A stretch of 64,000 bases of DNA from Hygrocybe punicea (taxonomy: Eukaryota; Basidiomycota; Agaricomycetes; Agaricales; Hygrophoraceae), in contig OY744463.1 of assembly GCA_963556145.1 (NCBI GenBank), positions 4,340,001 through 4,404,000 on the forward strand. The letters run 5' to 3'. Made by a program: the position numbers and the translations under genes. Shown in pieces: positions 52,801 to 62,946 of the stretch (the stretch's first letter is position 1; every line of letters begins with the position of its first letter). Under the pieces are notes generated by a model, which saw only the letters and a list, made by a program, of their open reading frames with translations, did not search any database and was not told the DNA's origin.

Positions 52801-54184
52801 GCTGCCCTTCTCCCCATGTCCCATCGTTGTCTGTCGTTGTTGTTGTCGTTCTCGTTGTTGTTGTCGCCGTGGCTGTGGTTGTGGCCGTGGTTGGTGATGT
52901 TGATGTGTGACGCGGGTACCGTGACACTACCCAAATAGGGACCGGTTACGGATACACGGGTGCATGGATCGGGAAATCTTGATCCAGACCCATATCCGAG
53001 GTGATCCATATCCGTGATCCGCGCTGATCCGCCCAATCCGTGCATTTGCCTAGTCAGGAGGGACAAGGTTTGAACATGTATCTCACCAGGATAGCTGTGT
53101 TTGCACTTTGGTCACCACATTTCACTGCTGGGGCAATGGAGATGAAAAAGGCTGACCTTGATTTGAGGTTGGGCTGACAAACAGCAATTCTGCATCTAAT
53201 TTGTGATTGATCTCAGGTCAATCCAAGGTGATCAGACTTACACATAACCTCAAGGGTCAGGCCAATGGCCACCTCAGCATAGAATATATGAGGAAGGCAA
53301 TTGATGTGGGTCCAGTGTGAAATAGTGCACAATATACATGATGGACATCACATTAGTGTACTTAGATTGGTACCACTACCAAAAAGGATGGAAAATCTAT
53401 ATTTGTCTGATGCTGCCTTTTTTAGGTCTCAGGGACACTGTGAGCCAAACGGTGGTGTATGTTTCCTTTTTCCCTCTTCTTTTTAGTCTGGTTTCTGGGC
53501 CAACCCACTTGGTTTTGGGTAAACCCTATGGTTTGCAATGATGCTAGACCTTGAATCCTCCCTCTTAGCAGTGTTGTCTTAGTTATAAGCAACAATGAAA
53601 GCTGCTTTTCTCTCCTCTGGAAACTGATCCCTAGTTATGTTGCATGTTGCCAGAGCCCATTGTTGAAGCAATCCATAACAATGGCCTGATGCCACTGTCT
53701 CAGGGCATGGTCACACTTCCTATTCTACCTTGGAACACTTCAAAAAGTGACCTGTGTGATTAGACCATGAGCAGTGCTCTTATGGGGAAAAATGCTTATT
53801 ATTATTGCTATTTGCACTGGCCCAGATTTCCTAATTTAGGTGTGCGAAAAATGAATCCCAGAACTTTTGAATTTTATCTCGGCCCAGATCACTTAGTTTT
53901 CTTCATGAAAGTTGTTATAAAAACTATTCTGGAGCTATGGAGAGCAAAAACAAGAGGTTTTGACTGCTAAATGATGTAGTTGTATTTTGTGCCTCTCAAA
54001 CTCAACTTTTGAATTTTTCTTGGGGAATGGCACTGATTCTCATGTAAATAACTGCAGAGGGAAAGTACATGCATATGGTAATTATCAAGAGTGCAGTTGA
54101 GTTACAATTGATTGTTCATGTATAAATTCAAGCACGTGCCTAGCCTAAAACGCAACGCGAGTCCTCTGAGAATTATTTTGCGTG

Positions 54185-57100
54185 ATGGAGACCGATGCAT
54201 TTGCATCTCTTGCAGTCATACAACTACCGTCTGCTTGCCGTTTGCTATCTTTGGCTTGTTGCCCCGACAAGGACCTTGTTATTCTCATATCTCGACTGGG
54301 GGGGAAAGACCGAATGAGTATGTGGAAAATGCAGGGATCCAAGAAATGGGAGGTTGATGTGGGTTCAGACGAGAATAGCAGCGAAGAGATCGTTGGTTTG
54401 GCCTGGAGCCCTGACGGTAAACATCTGGGTCGTTCTTGGTAATCTTGTTCTTACCAGTTGTGCTTCAGCACAAACTGTTGCCGTCGCGCACGATCCCCCT
54501 CGTATCACACTTCATTCCATCCAAGATGGGCGGGAGGAGGGTGTTATTCCAATAAAAATACCCCCAAATGTGCAGAGACGGCAACGCAAAATTACCGGCA
54601 TTTGGTGGTTCAAAGAAGAAAGAGCGCCTACCAGGAGCACCATTCCAGATATTTTCCGAAGAAATGGTGTCATTGTACGTATCTTTTTTACCGCGCATTG
54701 AGTATCTCTCGTCGTAGCTAATGTGTATTGAAGACAGGGACGGCTCACTCAGTACTTAAAACCTTGCCTCTTCTGGGTCAGTTGCAGGACGACTCGCAGA
54801 AACTCACGTGAGCCCCTCTCGCGCTCAACAGCGTAAATTTGATATAATTGTTCTACAGTGCGACAGATCTTTTTGCTTTCCAGGGCTCCCACATACGTTC
54901 GACGCCGAGGTCTTCCGTCCCAGAAGTGATAAGGTCATGGCCCAGTTTACTTCCCGATCTTCTCACTGCTTCAATAGCCTTGCCATCGCCAAGTCGTACT
55001 CAACTGAGTAGCTCAGTCACAGGTATAGATGATTTCGATGACTCTAATGTAAACAGCGTTTTAGCTGTCGCCGATGATTTGGGCAGCGTATATTGTTTCC
55101 TTGACGGTAGCTATCCGCTGGGGATCATACCACTAGCCCCTGAAATTTCGACGTCGTCCTTCTTCAAGGATCCGAAACTTCCACTTTTCTATGCACACCC
55201 ACAAGTATCTGTCCAGGATGGCACGATTACAGATCTTCACCCAGTAACCGTTAGCATCCCTTTACTTGATAAACGGGACGTTCGAGATATGGCGAAACTG
55301 TCTTCGACGGCGCGCGAGCTCCTGTGGTACACTGAGCGTGTTGTGAAGGAGATGCGTCACGTTTGGTTCGGTTCCGAGACGTATACTGGCGCACGAGAGC
55401 TTGGCCCAAAGTGGACTCGAGGACTGGAATCAAAGCAAGTAGAACAATTTGGCCGTGGGTAGAGATCGACTCTTTGACTGCAGCATTTCATTAAAGTCGC
55501 GTTTAGAGGAAGAGCCGAACCCCATCCTCGATCTGACTTGTCTCCTTGTCACAGGTAAAGCCTCAGACGCTCTCCTGGACTTCTTGGGCAGTGGTGACCA
55601 GATAAGCGAGAGAGTAAAGTGGTGACATTTATATCGAATCGAAGCTAACCCACATCCAGGGAATCCAGAAGTGGGAATCCACAATGACAGATGCTTTGGT
55701 GAAATTGCGTGATTTCTCGGAAAAGAAAGCTGCACCGGCTTTGCAACGCCTGCATCTAGTATTGGAAGAGATTCAAGGATGGTCACTATTGTAAGATCTA
55801 CTTAATATATTTCCGCCGACCTTCGCTTATTATGGCTAGGCCGAAATACACACCCTTTGAACTGCCGGCGGAAGATATTGAAAGATGCCTGGAGTTAGCC
55901 GGCCGAGCAATTGTGATATCTGGCTGGCTGGCGGCTGTCGCTCGCAGGGAACTCGCTCGCTTCAAAGAATTCATATCCTGGTTGAAGTTTGGTAATTCAT
56001 TTCGCTTCAGTCTGTAGCCGTGATTCACATCCTCGCGCAGAGACAGCTAGCGCCAATCCTACCAATGAGAATCACCCTCCACCAAGACACGACATCTTAG
56101 AAGTGAACAACTACTTTATGTCTGGCCTCGTGGTCAGCTCGATCGATAAGTGGTTTATGGGCACTATTCCTCAGTTCTCCGCGCGGGATATGGGCATACC
56201 AGGTGTTAAGCAAGATCTATCGGCAGCTCTCGAACGATCAAGACAAGCTGCCGAAAACTCTGCTCAAAGCGTGATTCAAATTTCCCAAACTCTACACTCC
56301 CCATTTTTCTGACCACTAGGAACCAGAATGTCAGGCCAAATGACATGAATCATCTAGACAGAAACCTCGACGCCTTGACTCAAGAATTGGCTGCGCGGTG
56401 TCAACAGCTTTTCATCAGAGCCAGTGGGGCTGCTGCTCGTTCTGCAACAGTGTCGTTTGGCCCTAGCTCTGTGGCGAGCCGGGTGGAAAGCGCAAGGCCA
56501 GCTTATCAGCCTAGTAAAAATTTGGTAATCCGCGAACGGATCATCATGGATAAAAACGAGGTGAATTCCCTGTTGTGATTGGAAATATCATAGCCAAATG
56601 TGGGACAAGGCAGGCAACTTTTCTCAGCATCTCGCGATATATACGCCGTCGGTGGACCGGACCTTCTGTGAGTCGTTTTCTTGTGGGCCATCATCCTCAC
56701 TCATTCAATGTGATTGGTGCCCACACAACCAGTATGTCTGGCTCGAACCAGTTACGGTCAGCCGACCTCTTGTTTACCGTTTCATATTGGTATCACCCTT
56801 TTGGAGTGCTGCCTTGCAGACGAGGTCCAGGAGAGCGAAAAGAGGCTCAACAGCTTCGATATATTAGAAGTCGACTTCTTTGATGATGAAACCGTGATTG
56901 TTGTGTTTAGGCTTCGCACTGAAGACAGTAAGCTGGAAGGAAGATGCCCATGTCATTGCTGATCGTGATCGCAAACCTCAGGTCCAACATATATAGCAAC
57001 AGTCAGTTACAACGATTTAGGGTCACAAGAACTACGGCCTCAAGGCTACGTAAGTATACCCGCTCGAGAAGATTTGATGCTGGAAGCGATGCAGCAGTGG

Positions 57101-57409
57101 AAGGACGGGCATGTAGGCTTCATGATTTTGGCCCCTTGCCGAGGCCATACTGACCGGAGGCTTTGTTATTATGGTGCCGCATTTTTCCAGCTCCCATCGG
57201 CTCGGATTCCGATTAAGCGGTGTCGTAGATTGGCTACTTGTGGCAACGGCGAAGTGTCCCTTGCCGTCAATGGCAGAATAGGACGAAGGGTGGCATGTCT
57301 GCTGGACAAGACAGGCACGACGATGGAGACTCTCGATTTGGAAGGAGACGGGGAGTACGTCGAAGCTGAAGAGGGACCGGAAGCGGAAGCGGACGAAGGG
57401 GAGAAATAG
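54185..57409 (+). CDS. APC4: Anaphase-promoting complex subunit 4 (APC4)
   Basis: Scaffold subunit of the APC/C ubiquitin ligase that links the platform subcomplexes. The N-terminal WD40 domain starts LAVIQLPSACRLLSLACCPDKDLV, has MSMWKMQGSKKWEV and LAWSPDAQTVAVAHDPPRITLHS, and contains the later blade VLAVADDLGSVYCFLDG. The helical APC4-long domain follows (ALVKLRDFSEKKAAPAL, ELAGRAIVISGWLAAVARREL, NNYFMSGLVVSSIDKWF). The end matches the fungal C-terminus (IPIKRCRRLATCGNGEVSLAV) plus an acidic tail. At least ten introns. Some junctions near 54700-54880 and 56300 are uncertain, and the terminal block at 57190 follows a long last intron. First intact g gene right of the transposon cluster; its start is about 85 bp from the last Plavaka-like sequence. 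Confidence 0.9.
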
Positions 57410-57917
57410 CGGGAGAAACTCGTTCCGGACCGTTTCCGCCTCGTTGATCAGTGCATCATCTTCTGCGTGCACTTTCTCGTTGTGGGACTGGCTGCGGGTA
57501 TATAGGCAAGTGATGGATCAACAACCCGTTGGGCAGGACCTAGCTAAATTGGGATACCGTGACTATGGGCAAGATGATTGCGGCGCTGGCCAAGGGTTTC
57601 AAGGGCATTTTGGTGGGAAGGCAACGCGAGGCTGTGAGTCGAGGTCCATATACTGAATTGTAGGATGAGGTATGGATAAGGAAATGAAGGGTTTTCATAG
57701 AGATAATTCCGGAGGTTTATTTTCAGGGCCCAAATAATCTTCCAGAAAAGCTGGCGCCGCAACTTTCGAGCCAATCTTAAATTGTCCATAACATCGGCTA
57801 ACTGGAAACTTTAAGGGCCGCGGGACCCTCTCCTCGTGCCCTTTGATTCGAATTCTTTTTTCCATGCCCATTTTAAATCTTCTCCGTTGTCCCCCCTTTG
57901 CCTGATACCCCTCCCCA
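57410..57917. other. Intergenic, bZIP promoter side
   Basis: 508 bp between APC4 and the bZIP gene. Only overlapping short frames are present and none is supported. The 60 bp before 57918 are pyrimidine-rich. Confidence 0.5.
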
Positions 57918-59504
57918 ATGCCCAAGTCGAACCCGTCCTCGTCACCACCCAACAACATCTCACACTCTAAGCCTGGTTCTGACGACCCAGTTTCACGCAT
58001 GTCCGACGTTGCCCTCCGGAAAAAGAAGAACGCTGACGCCCAAGCGGCTTTCAGAGCCAGGCGTGCCAACTACATCGCGACTCTTGAGGAGACAGGTTCG
58101 ATCTCTCCCCTCATTCAATTTGTAACGTTCCTGTTACTTGTTCTCATCGTCTCTTCAGTAACAACTTTGGAGTCTGTGGTATTGCAACTCCAGGACTCCT
58201 GCAAGGACGCCCGAACAGAGGCTACTGATTTACGGCAGGATAATACTCGCTTACGACATGAATTTCGGGAACGCGAGAAATTTTGGAGAGCTTGGTGGCA
58301 GGCAAGAAAGGCGGGACAGGGTCCCGAATCCGACGACTTGCCACCACCACCACCGCCCTCCTTTTCTCCCATTCATTCCCAAGCCGCTGGTATGAGCACA
58401 CACATAGCATCATCACATATGAATCAGTACAACAATGAAGCTCTGTACCGGACGACTGACGACCAAACGACAGCCATGTGTAACGGTCATTACAATGGCG
58501 GCCACAGTCACAACTACCCCAATCACTCGCCTTCTATGCCTTTCGCGGGCGTGGAACATGAGCCCTTGTCCGGAGACGGTTCCTCCCAGCCCCTGAATCC
58601 TCATCGAATACCAAAATACGCGACATATCCATACCCGATGCATGGACACAACCGGGACGCCCCATGGCCTCAGTCTATGTCACAGAGTGCCTCTTCTGGC
58701 GGCGAATCTGGCGCTCCAACTGGCACCAACTCGTCTTCGCATTCACCCGGTTTCGTCGAATCGCCCACCCTGACCTCCTCTGAAATGTCCTACGTCAGCC
58801 GGTTTCCAGTTGAAGAACAGAAGGTTCCGATAAATAATCTGGACACTGCCCCCTATGTTTTCCCTAACAGTCGATCCCTGTCTCCTACAACATCAACTCC
58901 CCCGTCTTCTTCGTCCACATCCTTGACATCCCCCTTCCAGTTCACATTCTCAGAGAACTCCATCACACATGATCGCGCGGACTTCGACTTTCGACGACAT
59001 ACCAATCACGCTCACGGTCCCGAAGTCACCCTTCACGGGGGAACTGCTGACATCTCAATAGCAGGTCCTGGGAGTGACGCTGTCCGTTTTCGGTTGGGTG
59101 CTCGGAGAGCAAATTCAGGACCTGAACGGCCTCTTCTTCCCACTCTTCCACCGTTGTCAGGAAGTGACGGCTCTCAGCATGAACGTGGAAGCAGCGAAGG
59201 AGAGCCTTCTGCATATCCCCACTACAGACTTCGTCCGCGACGTAGCACTGCCCCATCACGAACTTCCAGATCCCCTTCTCCTGGTGCCGTCGGTCCCCCT
59301 ATATCTGGAACACTGGCCGTCATCAAAGCTCAGTCGTTTGGAGCACTGCGAAGAACTCGAGCGCGAACAAAAAAATCTTCTGATGGAGCCGCAAAGGTTG
59401 CGATGGATGTTCTCGAGGCGAGGGGCATTGGCATGGGTGTTGGTCCAGGCTCGAAGCGGCCTCGACTTCAAAGCGACGAGGTTGATGCTGACATGCAGAC
59501 ATAA
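57918..59504 (+). CDS. bZIP transcription factor
   Basis: Two exons (57918-58095 and 58159-59504) give 507 residues. The basic region is RKKKNADAQAAFRARRANYI, with the fungal bZIP signature NxxAQxxFRxRR. A leucine zipper follows over the splice site (LEETVTTLESVVLQLQDSC) and continues to about residue 95 with heptad-spaced hydrophobics. The rest is Ser/Pro/His-rich with Tyr, typical of activation regions, and a basic patch (RTRARTKKSSDGAAK) near the end. The 63-nt intron splits the zipper. It is a multiple of three without a stop, so an unspliced mRNA would still encode a full-length protein with a hydrophobic insert. Target genes are unknown; it is not clearly YAP-, GCN4- or HAC1-like. Confidence 0.88.
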   Translation: MPKSNPSSSPPNNISHSKPGSDDPVSRMSDVALRKKKNADAQAAFRARRANYIATLEETGSISPLIQFVTFLLLVLIVSSVTTLESVVLQLQDSCKDARTEATDLRQDNTRLRHEFREREKFWRAWWQARKAGQGPESDDLPPPPPPSFSPIHSQAAGMSTHIASSHMNQYNNEALYRTTDDQTTAMCNGHYNGGHSHNYPNHSPSMPFAGVEHEPLSGDGSSQPLNPHRIPKYATYPYPMHGHNRDAPWPQSMSQSASSGGESGAPTGTNSSSHSPGFVESPTLTSSEMSYVSRFPVEEQKVPINNLDTAPYVFPNSRSLSPTTSTPPSSSSTSLTSPFQFTFSENSITHDRADFDFRRHTNHAHGPEVTLHGGTADISIAGPGSDAVRFRLGARRANSGPERPLLPTLPPLSGSDGSQHERGSSEGEPSAYPHYRLRPRRSTAPSRTSRSPSPGAVGPPISGTLAVIKAQSFGALRRTRARTKKSSDGAAKVAMDVLEARGIGMGVGPGSKRPRLQSDEVDADMQT

Positions 59505-60153
59505 CTGGACGCACGCTCATTTTTATATTATCTCCCGGAGGGACATGTATAACTAACATATGCGCCTTACAACAATCTAGTCTGAATTATCACTGTAGAG
59601 AATATCGAAACAACTACTTATACCATGTCTGTTATACCTGTATTGGCCCATGTTACCGCTACTTGTAATATAATTCTTCTTGTTGGCTCAGCCGGTTGCT
59701 ATGACTAGAAACACATCTGGGTCTTGTGCCCATACACGTTTGTTGCTACCCACCTGCTGATTGAATGGCGTTCCGGAGAACGGATCTATGTCAAAACGAG
59801 ATATGCTTCCGAATCACTCACTGTTCCTCTTCCAGGGATCTCCGCGTGGGCCGCTGTTCTCCAATAAACGTAAAGATCTGGAGATGGAATGAAACATGTT
59901 AATCTCATCCGAAATAATGTGATTGTCGCTGGGAATTACAAGTATTGAGTTCAAGAGGAGATGAAAGAGAGATGGATGTCAAATTCCCTCCAAGTAAAGA
60001 TCAACCCATCGAACCAACACTATGCATCACTTCGTGACAGGTTAAAGCATGTCTCGCAGTTCGAAAGTGCTGCACAGACGCGGATTCACCTTGAGGCTGT
60101 TATAATAGTGATCGGAAACTGAGAATTGTGAAGGTATCCATGAAACTTGCCTT
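59505..60153. other. Intergenic between convergent bZIP and GPI2 genes
   Basis: 650 bp containing both 3' ends. No open frame above 60 codons and no repeat of note. Confidence 0.6.
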
Positions 60154-61381
60154 TCAATTCACTTTAGGAACAGCCACATCCCACGGCCCTCTGATTTCAC
60201 TGCGGTGAAAATGGCAAGTGGTCATTTCCGAACATCCACAGCGCATCAGAATTTCTACGCACTTTTTATACCGTTGAGCCCAGACAAGAATGGCCGGCGC
60301 AAGGAACGGAACAGAAAACAATGTAGCCGAGTAAATATACGTCACAGTCGCCGATATCGGTGCCGTCAACGAAATCGATAACATCGACAAGAAAACGGTC
60401 AAAGCTGCCTGCGGAAGAAAGGAGGTTTTCTTTGCCGGTGAATAAGGTTAGTTATTTAAAGAAGGGACAAGTAAGATATTGATTGACCTGTAAACGGCGA
60501 CGTAGCATTGGAAACAATGCAAAGAGCTGGACAGAAAATAGGATTAGAGCGAAAACGGCCAGATCGCTGGATAACCGAGATGCCAAGACCACAGACGACG
60601 ATATTGCCGCATTCATCGACAAGACTGAAGTCAACCTATCAAGTATGTATAAGGTAATTTATCTGAACCCCAACGAATGAGTTACCTCTCACGGACTTGT
60701 CCGCCAACCTTGGTCGAGCCAGATTCGGCGAGGAGAGCGTTGAGAATGAACAGGCACGCTGATATAGCCCAGATGGAATCTGATGATGTTGCCGCAGTAA
60801 GGGTCTTTAGAACGGGAGAAAGGGACATCAAGGCCAGGAAAATCAGGATCGAGGACTTCAAGGTTTTGACCCCTGCTCACAAGATTAACTCAGAATATTT
60901 CGAGGATGTTTAATCAGGACGAACGATTGGCATGGCGGCGTTCCGCGTAGTTATGCGAGGCATCTAGGAGTTCCCAGGCAACGTATCCAACTACGAAACA
61001 TCCAATGGAGATCCAGACTAGAATGCGAGGGTCGAGCCATCCTTCCTTGATTCTGACGAAAACCCCGAGAAAAATAAAGATGGTGGCGAGATGCTGGGTT
61101 ATTGAGCATGAGACAAGAACCAAGGACCAATAAGTGTAGGATTTAAAGTTGGCTGCAGAAAGCAATCAATGATTGGTTTGTGCTCGACATCACGGTCTTG
61201 TGAGCGACTTACGGTTCCTTCGAAGCGCAGAAAGGAAGGATTCTGGGGGTATGTGGTTGTCTGGAAAAGGCTGGTCCTTCCATAGGATCTTTTCCCATTC
61301 TCCAGCAGACATTGGCGCTCTACGCGCAACGCGATTTGCGAGGAGTTTTGCTCGTTTATTCCAAATTGCGGAGTGACTCAT
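60154..61381 (-). CDS. GPI2: GPI-GlcNAc transferase subunit GPI2/PIG-C
   Basis: Membrane subunit of the complex that adds GlcNAc to phosphatidylinositol, the first step of GPI-anchor synthesis in the ER. Minus-strand exons start with MSHSAIWNKRAKLLANR and the block EWEKILWKDQPFPDNHIPPESFLSALRRN. Hydrophobic helices follow: YWSLVLVSCSITQHLATIFIFLGV, RILVWISIGCFVVGYVAWE. The family signature is SDSIWAISACLFILNALLAE, LSMNAAISSSVVLASRL and FALILFSVQLFALFPMLRR. The protein ends QRYKNEIRGPWDVAVPKVN, where Asn is created by joining the last intron (donor GTGCGT). Seven or eight helices, six or so exons. The nearby GPI-type surface proteins in this window would depend on this pathway. Confidence 0.93.
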
Positions 61382-61454
61382 TTACTACAAATTAACCCAG
61401 TACTAGTGCCTAGTGACGAGCGCTATAGCTACGTATGCAATGCACTGCTACATT

Positions 61455-61828
61455 TCATTCCCACTGTTCACCAAACATATGTTTAGGCTACGGTGCGGCG
61501 TCTATAGTAAAATTTCACTCACCACGAGTCGTTCCGAGTCCTCCTGCGCGGCTTCCCGGTTTATCTTTGCCGATTTACTGGCTTCGAGTTGAGAGGAGAG
61601 CCGTCCTCGATCAGGATTTGAGACGGTGGTACCTCTTGATTGAGCCTAGAGGCAAAATGAATTCCAGTCAAGACAGAACGAACCACCCACGATCTTCAGC
61701 CGTCTCTCCGCAGCGGCAGCGGCAGCCTCAGCAGGATCAGAGTCGGGTGCAGAATTATTGGGCTTGGGCTCAACTCCTGAAAGTGTACGACCGCCAGTCT
61801 TTGCGGACTTGGACGACTGCGAACCCAT
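61455..61828 (-). CDS. SVIP-like small protein, probably N-myristoylated
   Basis: Three exons (61828-61691, 61645-61523, 61463-61455) give 89 residues. It starts MGSQSSKSAKTGGRTLSG, with Gly-2 and Ser-6 fitting an N-myristoylation site. A helical Ala/Glu/Arg run with AAAAAAERRLK follows, then RGTTVSNPDRGRLSSQLEA and a C-terminus ERLVWE. The AERR helix resembles the VCP/p97-interacting motif of small VCP-interacting proteins, and the tail is conserved in fungal relatives. The last exon is only 9 nt (Trp-Glu-stop). A second ATG one codon upstream (61831) would remove the myristoylation signal. The p97 link is inference from the motif. Confidence 0.7.
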
Positions 61829-62010
61829 CATGTATATAGTCAAAATGATGGATGCAAAAGCGCTACGCAAACTTAAATAAGTAGACGGCCGTTTGCGGTG
61901 CCGACAGTGCTGTGCAAGGGCAGCTACGAGCTAGTAACTGTTCAAAATAATATCCAGTTGACTGGAATAGGTTCTTCGGTGCTGCGTGACAACAGGTTGT
62001 ACATGATGTC

Positions 62011-62818
62011 TCAATGATCGGCTGGAAATTCGGAAATGGAGACATAATCTCCAGCTCTGACAGCTTGCTCGCCTGTACCTGATCTACGACGACTAGCGAG
62101 ACCAAATTCCTCGAGTTGTCTTCGAGGTTGCCAAGCCTTAAGGACAACGTCAGCGATGCATGTCCGCAGCATCTCATTGGAAAAATACTGACTTCCCACC
62201 ACCTTCTGCCCGCGTTCCATGGGATGCTGGTGTCAAAACCTGCCTTTAACATTCGACCCTTGATTCCTGCAGCAAGGAGCAGGCCGAAAACTGTCAGCAA
62301 GAAGACAGTGACCACAAGCTGATCTCGTGGGGAGTCTCTTTCTGGAACAATTGTCAACTCGATGAATTGTGAAATAGCACAACAAGCTCACGAAAACAAC
62401 GTGCTTCGACATCGCCCTCCTTCCCAGTCCCCGTATCCGGATTGGTATCGCCAAGTACGGCTCCAGCACAGATAGGTAGATTCTGATTTAGACACCATTG
62501 TTTCGTGCACGACAAGCAAGGTTTAGAAGGATTGTCGGGAATTTTTAAGGGTAATATCGAGTAATTTGACTGAAAGCATATACCTAGAGACTAGTTTAGC
62601 CTTGCTTTGCAGGTATCTCGAGATAATTGCGCTACGAACACTTGCAGAAGTTGGTTGCCTCCCATTTTGTTTTCATCGCACCATTGACGGAACCCTGGTC
62701 ACGATGGGCCAAGTGAGGGTCTTTGACGGAACTGAACAGCTTCGGGGCTTACAAGGACAGAGAGGAGTAATAGGAGAAAGATGATCAGGGTATGGGTGCA
62801 GTTTTGGCCTGGGGTCAT
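62011..62818 (-). CDS. Cys-rich type I membrane protein of unknown function
   Basis: Five exons on the minus strand starting at 62818. The order is a signal peptide (CTHTLIIFLLLLLSVLV); an extracellular part with paired cysteines (NFCKCICF, PCLSCTKQWCLNQNLPICAGA); a conserved acidic/Gly stretch (DTNPDTGTGKEGDVEARCFQRDSPRD); one transmembrane helix (LVVTVFLLTVFGLLLAAGI); and a cytosolic tail with RRWWEAWQPRRQLEEFGL ending YVSISEFPADH. All junctions preserve frame: AAG T|GT, C|AA, GAA|GCT. The layout recalls conserved hypothetical proteins in other fungi. No catalytic motif is seen. It is divergent from ARP1 across 128 bp. Confidence 0.78.
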
Positions 62819-62946
62819 GGCCGTGGACAATAGGAAAGTAACCTGGAAAGTGTCTTCCAAATCCAGTTCAACTTGAAGTGGCTTCGAATACTGTACTCCA
62901 TAGGTCGAGACACTTTCCTCTCGAACGCTCTTGAACGCGAAACAGG
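62819..62946. promoter_or_regulatory. Divergent promoter, Cys-rich membrane protein / ARP1
   Basis: 128 bp between the two start codons, the shortest divergent interval in the window. No TATA box is recognisable. Confidence 0.5.

Larger units (their letters stand above)
51071..53052. mobile_element. hAT-2: 2.0 kb non-autonomous hAT-type element
   Basis: Terminal inverted repeats TAGGCAACTGCACGGAT (left) and TAGGCAAATGCACGGAT (from the right) differ at one base. The flanks carry the exact 8-bp duplication GTCAGGAG (51063-51070 and 53053-53060). Subterminal regions hold ATCCGTATCCG and GGATAC-type repeats. No transposase is encoded: the interior has GT-rich triplet repeats, palindromes P1 and P2, and short frames. 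Like hAT-1 it interrupts the Plavaka relic, and the two hAT insertions are independent of each other. Confidence 0.9.
40600..54000 (-). pseudogene. Plavaka/KDZ-type transposase relic, split by two hAT insertions
   Basis: Three minus-strand pieces read in order as one transposon protein: 54000-53061, 51070-49449 and 41320-40600. The middle piece has the pre-catalytic region (DLLFSSPHLQFSCAQQKA, LSWAKELYANAP, HIWYLNEIS, DALGMLHETWNG). The last piece has IFIDDVSGNKSKQW, LPREKLLEEFHVHFVAMSPNA and a CAGQE-type segment. The DD in IFIDD and the SGN motif are typical of the Plavaka branch of KDZ transposases common in Agaricomycetes. All pieces carry in-frame stops or frameshifts besides the two insertions. 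The termini were not found. Spans inside hAT-1 and hAT-2 are not part of the gene. Confidence 0.7.
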
